Source of the DNA: an uncultured Duncaniella sp.
GTDB taxonomy: Bacteria; Bacteroidota; Bacteroidia; Bacteroidales; Muribaculaceae
Length of the DNA stretch: 64,000 nt
Assembly (NCBI GenBank): GCA_910576785.1
Contig: CAJTJG010000003.1
Coordinates: 131,770 to 195,769, forward strand
Direction: 5' to 3'
Part shown: piece after piece, positions 7,618 through 16,836 of the stretch
How positions within the stretch are numbered: position 1 is the stretch's first letter
Layout of the letters: the number at the start of each line of letters is the position of its first letter
Translations under genes and position numbers: made by a program
The notes under the pieces: model-generated
What the model was told of the DNA's origin: nothing
Seen by the model: the letters and a program-made list of their open reading frames with translations, nothing else
The model's database searches: none

Positions 7618-9711
7618 ATGGATCGTCTACGCGCCACGCACATAAAGTATCTCAAGGGGATAGGTGAGAAGAATGCCGAGCTTCTGGACAAGGAGTGCGG
7701 CATACGGACCTATTATGACATGCTCTATCATTTCCCCACGCACTATGTGGACCGTACGAGCATCCACAGGATATCATCCTTTGCCGGCGAGGATATGCCG
7801 TCGGTGCAGGTGAGGGGGAGGTTTGTGTCGTTCACCGTGCAGGGCGAAGGAGCCAAGACCCGTCTGGTGGGACTTTTCTCCGATGGGTCGGGGGTGATGG
7901 AGGTTGTTTGGTTCAAGCGCATCAAGTATATGCGTGAGGCGTACCATACGGCCACGGATTATGTGCTGTTCGGCAAGCCGTCGTTTTTCAACGGGCGCTG
8001 GAGCATGGTGCATCCGGAGATAGATCCTCCGGGGGCGCCGATGGCGCAGGGCGGTTTCCGCGGGGTGTATCCGCTCACGGAGAAGTTGCGCAACCGCGGC
8101 TTCTCGTCGCGTAAGTTCGCCACAGCCGCTGCCGATATCCTGGGTCGGTGCGGCAATATGGCCGAGACATTGCCGCCGCATATTGTAGGGCGCCACAGGC
8201 TTATGGGGATTTATGATGCGCTGACCACCATACACGCCCCGGCTGATATGGCTGCTCTCGAGCGCGCGAGGCTGAGACTGAAGTTCGAGGAACTGTTTTA
8301 TCTTCAGCTCGATATACAGCGTTATGCACGTAGGCGTTCGTCGACCACGCAGGGATTTTTTTTCCCGCGCATAGGTCATTATTTCAACACCTTCTACCGC
8401 GACTTCCTGCCGTTTCCGCTCACCGGAGCGCAGAAGCGTGTCATCAAGGAGGTGAGGGCCGACATGGCCACGGGGCGGCAGATGAACCGTCTGCTGCAGG
8501 GGGATGTGGGGAGCGGCAAGACCATGGTGGCGCTCCTGACCATGCTCATAGCTCTCGACAACGGAACACAGGCATGCCTGATGGCCCCGACTGAGATTCT
8601 CGCCACGCAGCATTTCGAGACCATATCGTCGCTTGTGGCGCCGATGGGGATCAATGTGAAGTTGCTTACAGGATCGACGCGCCGCAAGGCCCGCGAGGAG
8701 ATCCACTCGCAACTGCGCGACGGATCGCTCCACATACTCATAGGGACGCATGCCGTGATCGAGGATGAGGTGAAGTTCCACAACCTCGGGTTCATCGTGA
8801 TAGACGAGCAGCACCGTTTCGGAGTGGCCCAGCGCGCCCGTCTCTGGACCAAGAACACTGTGGCACCACATGTGCTCGTGATGACTGCCACGCCCATACC
8901 TCGCACCCTGGCCATGACGGTGTACGGCGATCTGGATGTGAGCGTGATTGACGAGTTGCCTCCGGGACGCAAGCCCGTCCAGACATTGCTGCGCTACGAC
9001 GAGGAGCGTTTCGCCACCTATCAGGGGATAGGGAGGCAACTGCGTCTTGGAAGGCAGGTCTACATAGTGTATCCGCTCATCAATCAGAATGACAAACTCG
9101 AACTGCGGTCGCTCGAGGAGGGCTATGAGTCCATCTGCGAGATATTCAGGGATTACCGTGTGGCTTTCCTGCACGGACGCATGAAGCCCGAGGAGAAGGA
9201 CTTCCAGATGGGGCTGTTCTCGTCGGGCGAGGCCCGCATACTTGTCAGCACCACAGTGATTGAGGTGGGGGTGAATGTGCCCAACGCCACCACGATGGTG
9301 ATAGAGAACGCCGAGCGCTTCGGCCTGTCGCAGCTGCATCAGCTCAGGGGGCGTGTGGGGCGAGGTGGTGAACAGAGCTACTGCATACTGATGTCGAAGC
9401 GCAAGATTTCTGGCGACACGCGCCGCCGGCTCGAGCTTATGACCTCGACCACGGATGGTTTTGCAATTGCCGAGGCTGACATGCAGATGCGCGGTCCCGG
9501 CGATATAGAGGGGACGATGCAGAGTGGCATACCGTTTGATCTGCATATAGCCAATCTGTCGACCGACGGGCAGATAGTGCAACTGGCACGTGATACAGCA
9601 TGCGCCGTGCTCGATGCGGATCCATCGCTCACGGCGCATGCCAATGCGCTGCTTGTGCGTCAGCTCTCGCTCCTGTCCTCGCGTATCAAGGACTGGTCGA
9701 GAATCAGTTGA
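7618..9711 (+). CDS. recG: ATP-dependent DNA helicase RecG
   Basis: 697 aa, full length. RecG remodels stalled replication forks and Holliday junctions by branch migration in the cytoplasm. An N-terminal wedge/OB domain (about residues 50-160) is followed by the SF2 motor: Walker A GDVGSGKT with Lys301, DEQHRFGV as motif II, TATPIPRT as motif III, FLHGRM and STTVIEVGVNVPNAT (motif V), and QLHQLRGRVGRG (motif VI). The C-terminal TRG-like hairpin region (GDIEGTMQSG) is present. It starts 16 nt after ispD. Its last 8 nt overlap the convergent cinA gene, so the two cannot have separate terminators between them. Confidence 0.96.
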   Translation: MDRLRATHIKYLKGIGEKNAELLDKECGIRTYYDMLYHFPTHYVDRTSIHRISSFAGEDMPSVQVRGRFVSFTVQGEGAKTRLVGLFSDGSGVMEVVWFKRIKYMREAYHTATDYVLFGKPSFFNGRWSMVHPEIDPPGAPMAQGGFRGVYPLTEKLRNRGFSSRKFATAAADILGRCGNMAETLPPHIVGRHRLMGIYDALTTIHAPADMAALERARLRLKFEELFYLQLDIQRYARRRSSTTQGFFFPRIGHYFNTFYRDFLPFPLTGAQKRVIKEVRADMATGRQMNRLLQGDVGSGKTMVALLTMLIALDNGTQACLMAPTEILATQHFETISSLVAPMGINVKLLTGSTRRKAREEIHSQLRDGSLHILIGTHAVIEDEVKFHNLGFIVIDEQHRFGVAQRARLWTKNTVAPHVLVMTATPIPRTLAMTVYGDLDVSVIDELPPGRKPVQTLLRYDEERFATYQGIGRQLRLGRQVYIVYPLINQNDKLELRSLEEGYESICEIFRDYRVAFLHGRMKPEEKDFQMGLFSSGEARILVSTTVIEVGVNVPNATTMVIENAERFGLSQLHQLRGRVGRGGEQSYCILMSKRKISGDTRRRLELMTSTTDGFAIAEADMQMRGPGDIEGTMQSGIPFDLHIANLSTDGQIVQLARDTACAVLDADPSLTAHANALLVRQLSLLSSRIKDWSRIS

Positions 9712-10954
9712 TAAGTTTGATGGCTTCGAGTATGGCGCGGGTGGATGCTGAGTCTATCACCCGGGCGCGGTCGCCGTTGAAGTGGGCTGTGGTGACGGAT
9801 GTTTTCATCACACCATCCTTCACGATGGCTGCACCGAAGCATACGGTTCCTACTGGTTTTTCTTCAGATCCGCCTCCCGGGCCTGCTATACCGCTTGTGG
9901 CAACGGTAAGGGTAGCGCCTGTGGCGCGTGCCACTCCGGCGGCCATCTGTCCGGCCACTTGCTCGCTTACGGCTCCGTAGGCGGCTATGTCGGCGGGATC
10001 CACTCCGAGGAGGTTGATCTTGACGTCATTGCTGTAGGACACCACACCGCCCACCACGACATCGGATGCGCCGGGAATGAGTGTGAGTCTGTGGGCCACG
10101 TTGCCACCCGTGCAACTCTCGGCTGTGGCCAGCGTGAGGCCGGCGCGGCGGCATCGGTCGAGGAGCTCCTCCTCGGGGGGGATGTCGGCCGTGGATAGCA
10201 CGGCATCGCCGAGCAGGGCGCGCAGTTCGGCGGCGGCCGCGGCCACCTCGCGTTCAATGAACGAGGCATCTGCGTGCACGCCATCGATACGTAGCCGCAC
10301 TATGCCGGGCTTGGGGAGGTACGCCAGATGGAGATAGGGTGGGAGTGCTTCCTCCCAGGGTGCTATCTTCATGGCCAGGGCGCTCTCGGTGTAGCCTGTC
10401 ACGATGGTGACGGCATGGGCTATGCTCACATCGGATTGGAACCGCTCCAGCAGCTGCGGCAGTACCTGCGAGCGGAACATAGTCTGGGTCTCGTAGGGGA
10501 CGCCGGGCATGGATACAAGCACCTTGCCGTCGCGTTCAAACCACATGATTGGTGCTGTGCCCGCTGTGTTCTGAATGACGCGACAGGAGGATGGCACTAT
10601 GGCCTGTGCGGCGGTGAGCTCGTTGAGTTTCAGGCCGCGGTGGGCGAAGAGCCGCTCTATATTGGCCGTGACCTCGGGATCGGTGATCATCTCGCCGCCG
10701 AAATATTGGCGCAGCACTCCTTTGGTGATATCATCCTTGGTGGGGCCGAGGCCTCCGGTGGTGAGCACCACATCGGTCAGGGAGAACGCGCGGTCGATGG
10801 CCGAGCGTATGGCGGAGGCATCATCGCCGATGGTCTGCACATATGCCACTTCCCAGCCCCATGGGGCCATACACCGGGCCAGATAGCCCGAGTTTGTGTC
10901 GGTGACCTGTCCGAGCAGAAGCTCGTCGCCGATCACTATGACTGATACTTTCAT
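9704..10954 (-). CDS. cinA: CinA-like protein / NMN amidohydrolase
   Basis: 416 aa. The N-terminal molybdopterin-binding-like (COG1058) domain covers about residues 1-170 (VSVIVIGDELLLGQVTDTNSGYLA, TTGGLGPTKDD). The C-terminal CinA domain covers about 255-416 (LATAESCTGGNVAHRLT, GVVSYSNDVK, ATSGIAGPGGG), which in other bacteria deamidates nicotinamide mononucleotide in NAD recycling. Both domains look intact. It overlaps tsaD by 4 nt (ATGA), so it is the last gene of an aminotransferase-tyrS-tsaD-cinA run. It overlaps the 3' end of recG convergently by 8 nt. The name reflects a competence link in Gram-positives and is not evidence of competence here. Confidence 0.93.
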   Translation of the reverse strand: MKVSVIVIGDELLLGQVTDTNSGYLARCMAPWGWEVAYVQTIGDDASAIRSAIDRAFSLTDVVLTTGGLGPTKDDITKGVLRQYFGGEMITDPEVTANIERLFAHRGLKLNELTAAQAIVPSSCRVIQNTAGTAPIMWFERDGKVLVSMPGVPYETQTMFRSQVLPQLLERFQSDVSIAHAVTIVTGYTESALAMKIAPWEEALPPYLHLAYLPKPGIVRLRIDGVHADASFIEREVAAAAAELRALLGDAVLSTADIPPEEELLDRCRRAGLTLATAESCTGGNVAHRLTLIPGASDVVVGGVVSYSNDVKINLLGVDPADIAAYGAVSEQVAGQMAAGVARATGATLTVATSGIAGPGGGSEEKPVGTVCFGAAIVKDGVMKTSVTTAHFNGDRARVIDSASTRAILEAIKLIN

Positions 10955-11976
10955 ACCTGTACTCTTGCGTAGGGTACTTCATCGTAGCGGCAGAAGTCCC
11001 TGTCGAGATATTTGAAATATCCGGCTATCGCGACCATGGCAGCGTTGTCGGTGGTGAATAGTCTCGGAGGAATGAATGCCGTGAGACCATTGCGGCTGCA
11101 GTAGTCGGCCACGGCGTCGCGCACACCGGAATTGGCGGACACGCCACCGCCGATGGCCACGCTCTTCACGCCGGTCTGTCTGACGGCTTTGTCAAGCTTG
11201 TCCATGAGTATGTCGATGATGGTGTGCTGCAGAGATGCGGCGAGGTCGGCGCGGCGCTCCTTGATGAAGGCCGGATTAAGCTTGAGATTGTCGCGCAGGG
11301 TGTAGAGAAACGAAGTCTTCAGACCGCTGAAGCTATAGTCCAGCCCCGGGATGTGTGGCTTGGCGAGACGGAAAGCCTTGGGGTTGCCTTCGGCGGCCAG
11401 ACGGTCGATGTGCGGACCTCCGGGGTATGGTAGCCCCATCACTTTGGCGCATTTGTCGAAGGCCTCGCCGGCGGCATCGTCGATGGTGCGGCCGAGGATC
11501 TCCATGTCGTTGTAGTTGCGCACGAGGATGATCTGGCTATTGCCTCCTGAAACGAGCAGACAGAGGAATGGGTATTCGGGGACGGTGTCGTCCTCCTTCT
11601 GCCGGATGAAGTGGGAGAGGACATGTCCGTGCAGATGGTTCACATCCACCATGGGGCATCGCAGACCGAGGGAGAGGCCTTTGGCGAACGATGTGCCCAC
11701 GAGGAGCGATCCGAGCAGTCCCGGTCCACGCGTGAAGGCAATGGCAGAGATGTCATGCTTGTCCACGCCGGCACGGCGCAGGGCCGTGTCGACTACGGGG
11801 ACAATGTTCTGCTGGTGGGCGCGTGAGGCCAGTTCAGGCACCACGCCGCCATATTCGGCATGGACGGCCTGCGAGGCTATGACATTGCTCAGCAGCACAC
11901 CGTCGCGTATGACGGCCGCCGAGGTGTCGTCGCAGGACGACTCTATGCCCAATATTATTATATCCCGATCCTTCAT
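10951..11976 (-). CDS. tsaD: tRNA threonylcarbamoyladenosine synthase subunit TsaD
   Basis: 341 aa, typical. With TsaB and TsaE it transfers the threonylcarbamoyl group to A37 of ANN-decoding tRNAs. The ASKHA fold signature ILGIESSCDDTSAAV is at the N-terminus, and the metal-binding HAEYGGVVPELASRAHQ and DVNHLHGHVLSH segments are present. LLVSGGNSQI and the C-terminal IGGGVSANSGVR, plus TDNAAMVAIAG, complete the family pattern. It lies 5 nt after tyrS and overlaps cinA by 4 nt, so it belongs to a translation-linked operon. tsaB and tsaE are not in this window. Confidence 0.96.
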   Translation of the reverse strand: MKDRDIIILGIESSCDDTSAAVIRDGVLLSNVIASQAVHAEYGGVVPELASRAHQQNIVPVVDTALRRAGVDKHDISAIAFTRGPGLLGSLLVGTSFAKGLSLGLRCPMVDVNHLHGHVLSHFIRQKEDDTVPEYPFLCLLVSGGNSQIILVRNYNDMEILGRTIDDAAGEAFDKCAKVMGLPYPGGPHIDRLAAEGNPKAFRLAKPHIPGLDYSFSGLKTSFLYTLRDNLKLNPAFIKERRADLAASLQHTIIDILMDKLDKAVRQTGVKSVAIGGGVSANSGVRDAVADYCSRNGLTAFIPPRLFTTDNAAMVAIAGYFKYLDRDFCRYDEVPYARVQV

Positions 11977-11981
11977 GCCGG

Positions 11982-13277
11982 TCAGTCAGCCACTTTGAGC
12001 AGGAAGTAGTTCTTCTTGCCGCGCTGCACGAGGATGTAGCGGGAGTTGAGGAGCATGTCGGAGGTGACGGGGAGGTATGGGTCGGAGATCTTCTCCTTGT
12101 TGATGGACACGCCACCACCCTGCACCATCTTGCGCATCTCACCCTTGGAGGGGAATACGGCCGCATGCTCGGTGAGGAGGTCGGCGAGCTTGACATCGCT
12201 GTCAATGAGACTGCGTGATATCTCGAACTGGGGCACACCTTCCATCACGGCGAGGAGTGTGGGCTCGTCGATGCGGCGCAGCACGTCGCCGGCCTTGTTG
12301 GAGAAGAGTATTCCGGAGGCTTCCACGGCGTTCTCGTAGTCCTCGGCGGAGTGGACCATGGTGGTTATCTCCTTGGCGAGACGCTTCTGGAGGGGGCGCT
12401 GTCCGGGGTCCTCGGCCTGCTGGCGCACGAGATCCTCGATCTCTTCACGGGTGAGGGCTGTGAAGATCTTGATGTATTTCTCGGCATCGGCGTCGGAGAC
12501 GTTGAGCCAGAACTGGTAGAACTTGTAGGGGCTTGTGTAGCGGGGATCGAGCCATACGTTTCCGCTCTCGGTCTTGCCGAACTTGCCGCCATCGGCCTTG
12601 GTGATGAGGGGGCATGTGAGGGCGTAGGCCTCGCCGCCGATGGTGCGGCGTATGAGCTCGGTGCCGGTGGTGATGTTGCCCCACTGGTCGGAGCCGCCGA
12701 GCTGCAGGCGGCATGCTTTCTCCTTGTAGAGATGGAGGAAGTCGTAGCCCTGGCAGAGTTGGTAGGAGAATTCGGTGAAGGACATGCCCTGCTGCGACTC
12801 GCCGCTGAGACGCTTTTTTACGGAGTCCTTGGCCATCATGTAGTTGACGGTGATGTGCTTGCCTACGTCGCGGATGAAGTCGAGGAATGAGAAGTTTTTC
12901 ATCCAGTCGTAGTTGTTGACCATCTCGGCGGCGTTGGGAGCGTCGGAGTCGAAGTCAAGGAACTTGGCCAGCTGCTTCTTGATGGCTTCCTGATTGTGGC
13001 GGAGTGTCTCCTCGTCGAGGAGCTTGCGCTCCTGGCTCTTCATGGAGGGGTCGCCGATCATGCCGGTGGCACCGCCTACGAGTGCGATGGGCTTATGGCC
13101 GGCGCGCTGGAAGTGGCGGAGCATCATCACGCCTACGAGGTGGCCTATGTGGAGTGAGTCGGCCGTGGGGTCGATGCCCAGGTAGGCCGTGGTCATTTCT
13201 TTCTTGAGCTGTTCGTCAGTGCCGGGCATCATCTGGTGGATCATGCCGCGCCACGTGAGTTCTTCTATAAAGTCCAT
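11982..13277 (-). CDS. tyrS: Tyrosine--tRNA ligase
   Basis: 431 aa. A class I aminoacyl-tRNA synthetase charging tRNA-Tyr. The HIGH motif appears as ADSLHIGHLVGV near residue 40 and the KMSKS equivalent as GKFGKTESG. Substrate-binding segments GYDFLHL and QLGGSDQWGNI are conserved. The C-terminal S4-like RNA-binding domain covers about residues 365-431 (GGVSINKEKISD). The start MDFIEELTWRGMIHQMMPGT fits the family. It follows the aminotransferase gene by 25 nt and precedes tsaD by 5 nt on the same strand. No T-box or other leader element is expected, because no promoter is visible in the short gap. Confidence 0.97.
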   Translation of the reverse strand: MDFIEELTWRGMIHQMMPGTDEQLKKEMTTAYLGIDPTADSLHIGHLVGVMMLRHFQRAGHKPIALVGGATGMIGDPSMKSQERKLLDEETLRHNQEAIKKQLAKFLDFDSDAPNAAEMVNNYDWMKNFSFLDFIRDVGKHITVNYMMAKDSVKKRLSGESQQGMSFTEFSYQLCQGYDFLHLYKEKACRLQLGGSDQWGNITTGTELIRRTIGGEAYALTCPLITKADGGKFGKTESGNVWLDPRYTSPYKFYQFWLNVSDADAEKYIKIFTALTREEIEDLVRQQAEDPGQRPLQKRLAKEITTMVHSAEDYENAVEASGILFSNKAGDVLRRIDEPTLLAVMEGVPQFEISRSLIDSDVKLADLLTEHAAVFPSKGEMRKMVQGGGVSINKEKISDPYLPVTSDMLLNSRYILVQRGKKNYFLLKVAD

Positions 13278-13302
13278 AAATTGGTAATGGGTGGAAATCG
13301 GG

Positions 13303-14508
13303 TTATTTCAGTTCGGAGAGGGCACGGGAAATGCGGGCCATAGCCTCGCGGAGATTGTCGTCGGAGGTGGCGTAGCTGAGGCGTATGTATCCTTCCATAC
13401 CGAATGCCCCGCCGTCGACGGTGGCCACGTGGCCGTGCTCGAGGAGGTACATGGCGAGATCGGCCGAGGAAGCTATCTCACGTCCGTCGGGAGTGGTCTT
13501 GCCTATGTAGGCCGACACTTCGGGGAAGAGGTAGAATGCGCCCTGCGGACGGTTGACCTTGAGACCGGGGATGGCGGAAGCGAGTTCGACCACGAGGTCG
13601 CGTCGGCGCTCGAAAGCGGCGTTCATCTCCCTGACGCACTCCTGCGATCCGGTGTAGGCGGCTTCGGCGGCCTTCTGGGCTATCGAGGAGGCGTTGGATG
13701 TGTATTGGCCCTGAAGTTTGGTGACGGCCTTGGCGAGCCAGAGTGGTGCGGCGCAGTAGCCTATGCGCCATCCGGTCATGGCATATGCCTTGCTGACACC
13801 GTTGATGATGATGACTCTGTCGGCGATCTCGGGGAATGAGGCAAGCGAAGTGAACTCGCCGGTGAAGTTGATGTGCTCGTATATCTCATCGGCGAGCACC
13901 ATCACGTCGGGGTATTTGGCCAGGACGTCCACAAGAGCCTGGAGCTCGGCACGCGAGTATACGCTACCGGTGGGGTTGGAGGGGGAGCAGAGCAGGAGCA
14001 TGCGTGTGGCCGGAGTGATGGCCTGCTCGAGCTGATCGGGTGTGATCTTGAAGTCCTGCGTGATGTCGGCGTTGACGCTGACGGTGACGCCTCCGGCGAG
14101 TTTGACCATCTCCACGTAGCTCACCCATGCGGGCATGGGTATCACAACCTCGTCGCCGGGATTGATGGAGGCGAGAATGACGTTGCAGAGGGCCTGTTTG
14201 GCACCGTTGGCCACGACGATCTGCTCCGGAGCATAGCTGACGCCGTTCTCGCGGGCGAGTTTCTCGCTGACCGCCTTGCGCAGGGACATGTAGCCCGGCA
14301 CAGGGGTGTAGAATGTGAAGTTATCATCAATGGCCTTCTTTGCGGCCTCCTTGATGTGACGTGGGGTCTCAAAGTCGGGTTCGCCTACCGAGAGGTTGAT
14401 AACATCAACGCCGGCGGCCTTGAGCTCGTTGCTCTTCTGCGACATGGCAAGTGTGGCCGAGGGTGCAAGTGACTGCACGCGCTCCGATACATGGGTGGTC
14501 ATAGACAT
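13303..14508 (-). CDS. Class I/II pyridoxal-phosphate aminotransferase (aspartate-type)
   Basis: 401 aa. The PLP-binding lysine is Lys240 in NGVSKAYAMTGWRIGY. Upstream NPSNPTGSVYS-type (CSPSNPTGS) and DEIYEHI motifs, with the C-terminal RLSYATSDDNL arginine segment, place it in the aspartate/aromatic aminotransferase 1b group. It probably interconverts aspartate and oxaloacetate with glutamate/2-oxoglutarate; exact substrates cannot be read from sequence. A perfect promoter lies 26 nt upstream, so this is the first gene of the run into tyrS-tsaD-cinA. A second in-frame ATG six nt inside (MTTHVSERVQ) is an equally plausible start. Confidence 0.9.
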   Translation of the reverse strand: MSMTTHVSERVQSLAPSATLAMSQKSNELKAAGVDVINLSVGEPDFETPRHIKEAAKKAIDDNFTFYTPVPGYMSLRKAVSEKLARENGVSYAPEQIVVANGAKQALCNVILASINPGDEVVIPMPAWVSYVEMVKLAGGVTVSVNADITQDFKITPDQLEQAITPATRMLLLCSPSNPTGSVYSRAELQALVDVLAKYPDVMVLADEIYEHINFTGEFTSLASFPEIADRVIIINGVSKAYAMTGWRIGYCAAPLWLAKAVTKLQGQYTSNASSIAQKAAEAAYTGSQECVREMNAAFERRRDLVVELASAIPGLKVNRPQGAFYLFPEVSAYIGKTTPDGREIASSADLAMYLLEHGHVATVDGGAFGMEGYIRLSYATSDDNLREAMARISRALSELK

Positions 14509-14538
14509 TTATCTGTATTAGTGCTTGTTTTCAGATTG

Positions 14539-14570
14539 CAAAGATAACCCATTTTTCCCAACAAGACAAA
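14539..14570 (-). promoter_or_regulatory. Promoter of the aminotransferase-tyrS-tsaD-cinA run
   Basis: On the minus strand: TTTG (14570-14567), 20-nt spacer, TATCTTTG (14546-14539). This is a full match to the Bacteroidetes consensus. Predicted transcription start is near 14534, about 26 nt before the ATG at 14508. Confidence 0.75.
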
Positions 14571-14575
14571 TTCAT

Positions 14576-16432
14576 CTACCGGATGGCTATCTTGTCGGTG
14601 CGGGATCCCTGTCGGCGTATGTAGATGCCGGGTGCGGCGGGCTGTGCCACCCTCACTCCGTCAAGTCGGAAATATTCGACGGGGAGGTCGGTGGTGCCGG
14701 TGGTGTCGACATAGGGGGTGTCAATGGCAGAAACGTCGTTGAGCTTGACCATGAGGGCGTTCTCTATGTGATCGTTCTTGCCGTTTATCACCATGGCGAT
14801 GAGACGGCACTTGTCGAGATCCCTGACAAGCGACATGTCGATGTCGGTGGCGAAACTGTAGGATTCGCCAGCTTTGATATCGGCAGGAATGGATCCTTCA
14901 TGGCCATGGAATGCGGTGATCTCGCGGGCTACGAAGTCGAAATATACGTCCTCAACATGCGAAGGCAGTTTCTCCCACCCGTCCATGTCAATATCCATTC
15001 CGGAATAACTGTTGGCTTGCCAGTGGGGACCTACATTGTCCTCGGTGATGACGTAGGCCATACGGTAGTCAGTCGTTGTCTCGTCGAAGGCGAATTCCAC
15101 AGCTGATGACACGCGAGCTTTTGCTCCCTGCGGGGAGATGCGCAGGTCGGTGACTTTCACAATGGCGGGAATTGTGCGTTCCTGCTCGTAGTCATATTCG
15201 ATGCCTGATCCACTGCGAATACCGTAGGAGATCATGTCGCGGTCGATAAGGTTGGATGGGATATGGGTGAAATATTCTTCCCATATATGCTGATAACTTT
15301 TGCCTGTGATGAGTGTGCCATAATATGATAGTGCGGAGATGGGGATGAGGGTGCCGTCGGGATATTTGTCGTAAGCGTGTTTCATGCTGACGATGCCGCC
15401 TACACACCATCCGCAGCCTTGACCGGAGCCTTCCTCTACCACCACGTTCCTGCCGTAGCCCTCGGATGGGGCGAATGCCCTTGTAGATGCTTCTATCACG
15501 GCGTCAGGATTGTCATAAGGCTCTCCGTTTAATGCGGTTATCCTGAATGTGAGTTTCTGATTGAAGGATGCTTCTTCCGGACCGGTATAGAAGAATGTAT
15601 GGTCTCTTTGATAGAATCCTAATCCAGGCTCAATGCAGTAAAATCTTTCGGTCTTTTTGTTGTCGCCGAATCCGTATTCCGCATCGAAGTGTTCGATGAC
15701 GTCTGTGCCAAGGTTAAGGAATTTGATTTTACACTGATAATTCGTGTTTGGCGACATGTAGTGCGGGATGGAAAGGTCGGTGAGCTGAATCACCCTGCGC
15801 GGAAAATTGTTACTTTCAATATGTAGTCTGATGCCATATTGACCGAAGCTGCGGCCTTCATCTTCCCAAGTAAGTTCATGAGGCGCATTATGATCCGTCA
15901 CAGAGCTTAAAGCAGAAAATCCTCCGGGATAATCAGTGCCGGTGACATTATCCCTGCAAAGAGCGAGATTCTGTTTCGGGTCAGTTGATGAGTAATCGCT
16001 GCCTTTCACGAAGATTGTGATACCCACATACAGAGGGGTGCCTTTTTTTATCACCACCGGCTCAGGGAGGGTATGCTCCTTGAATTTACGAGGGGACGAG
16101 ATGTCCATCTCGGATTGGGTGGTGTAGAAAGCTTCCTGGTTCAGGTCGTTGGTAAAGAAGAGTGTGAAGGGTGCTGAGTCCTGATTCTGGAACAAACCGT
16201 TCACGATATCCACGGCCGTGATGCGGCATCCGTCGAATTGAGCTGTGATATCCGGATCGAGGCGCATGGCGCCTCCTCTGATACAGTCGAAATTGCTGCC
16301 GGAACTACTGTTGAAACTCGAGGATTCGTTGCAGTAGGTGAACGTCACCTTTTCAGCGGCGGCAGAGTTCATGCAGAGTGCTGATATGGCAAGACAGCAT
16401 AGCAGGATAAGGTATGATGGTGAAGTTTTCAT
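14576..16432 (-). CDS. Secreted Omp28-like thioredoxin-fold protein with C-terminal sorting-type tag
   Basis: 618 aa from the preferred ATG at 16432 (MKTSPSYLIL); an in-frame ATG at 16447 would leave only a ~9-nt leader. A signal peptide ends near AAAEK. The central part has Cys340-Gly-Trp-Cys343 (GQGCGWCVGG), the CxxC of Omp28-type redox proteins, followed by a domain with WEKLPSHVEDVYFDFVAR. The C-terminus ends in VEYFRLDGVRV, a P-x-x-G-I-Y-I-R-R-Q-G turn and a basic tail. Nearly the same tag ends the gene at 23475-24827. It is probably exported to the periplasm or cell surface, with possible disulfide chemistry or binding. The tag resembles type IX-type sorting signals, but no such secretion genes are in the window. 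Confidence 0.75.
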   Translation of the reverse strand: MKTSPSYLILLCCLAISALCMNSAAAEKVTFTYCNESSSFNSSSGSNFDCIRGGAMRLDPDITAQFDGCRITAVDIVNGLFQNQDSAPFTLFFTNDLNQEAFYTTQSEMDISSPRKFKEHTLPEPVVIKKGTPLYVGITIFVKGSDYSSTDPKQNLALCRDNVTGTDYPGGFSALSSVTDHNAPHELTWEDEGRSFGQYGIRLHIESNNFPRRVIQLTDLSIPHYMSPNTNYQCKIKFLNLGTDVIEHFDAEYGFGDNKKTERFYCIEPGLGFYQRDHTFFYTGPEEASFNQKLTFRITALNGEPYDNPDAVIEASTRAFAPSEGYGRNVVVEEGSGQGCGWCVGGIVSMKHAYDKYPDGTLIPISALSYYGTLITGKSYQHIWEEYFTHIPSNLIDRDMISYGIRSGSGIEYDYEQERTIPAIVKVTDLRISPQGAKARVSSAVEFAFDETTTDYRMAYVITEDNVGPHWQANSYSGMDIDMDGWEKLPSHVEDVYFDFVAREITAFHGHEGSIPADIKAGESYSFATDIDMSLVRDLDKCRLIAMVINGKNDHIENALMVKLNDVSAIDTPYVDTTGTTDLPVEYFRLDGVRVAQPAAPGIYIRRQGSRTDKIAIR

Positions 16433-16460
16433 GACGTATAGCTTCATTTAACAATTTTTA

Positions 16461-16492
16461 CAAAAGTACGGTTTTAAAACCTAATTGACAAA
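16461..16492 (-). promoter_or_regulatory. Promoter of the Omp28-like gene
   Basis: On the minus strand: TTTG (16492-16489), 20-nt spacer, TACTTTTG (16468-16461), a perfect consensus. Transcription would begin near 16456, leaving a ~24-nt leader to the start at 16432. Confidence 0.75.
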
Positions 16493-16542
16493 TTTCGGCT
16501 ATGATTTCTGAGACCTTCACTTGGAGGGGTGATGGAGGGATC

Positions 16543-16836
16543 TTATTCCTTGACGATCTTGAATCCGAGTTTCATGATGAGGCGGAGTGTCTCGCGCGAG
16601 GTGCGGCGGTCATAGTCCTTCTCTTCCTCGGGTAGTTCGCTGTAGGGGCGGAGGCAGGGGTGGTGGAGTGAGGCGTCGTCGCGCTCGGGTCCGTAGGTCC
16701 AGCCCTGATCCATGCGTCCTTTAGACCATACTTCGTGGACATTCTCAGCGAGTGTCTCGGCGAGCTGAATGAGATCGTCGGGGAGTTCGATACCGGATGT
16801 GTCGATGGGGGAAGGGGTGTAGTCGGACTGGTTCAT
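16543..16836 (-). CDS. RyR domain protein
   Basis: 97 aa, almost entirely one RyR domain (the repeat first named in ryanodine receptors). The recognisable order is Y-x-P-x-P-I-D-T-S-G-I-E-L-P, then LAENVHEVWSKGRMDQGW, TYGPERDDASLHHPCLRPY, and the end DYDRRTSRETLRLIMKLGF. In bacteria stand-alone RyR proteins occur widely; some RyR-containing proteins are linked to nucleotide or ligand sensing, but the role of this short form is unknown. Its ATG overlaps the TGA of the metallo-hydrolase gene by 1 nt (TGATG), so the two are translationally coupled. It is the last gene of the valS-cvpA-sufB-methyltransferase-MBL run. Confidence 0.88.
   Translation of the reverse strand: MNQSDYTPSPIDTSGIELPDDLIQLAETLAENVHEVWSKGRMDQGWTYGPERDDASLHHPCLRPYSELPEEEKDYDRRTSRETLRLIMKLGFKIVKE

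Noticed and set aside
7774..9639. 621-aa reading frame antisense to recG
   Set aside because: Opposite strand of an unmistakable recG; low-complexity His/Arg-rich translation without domains. A product of codon bias in GC-rich sequence.
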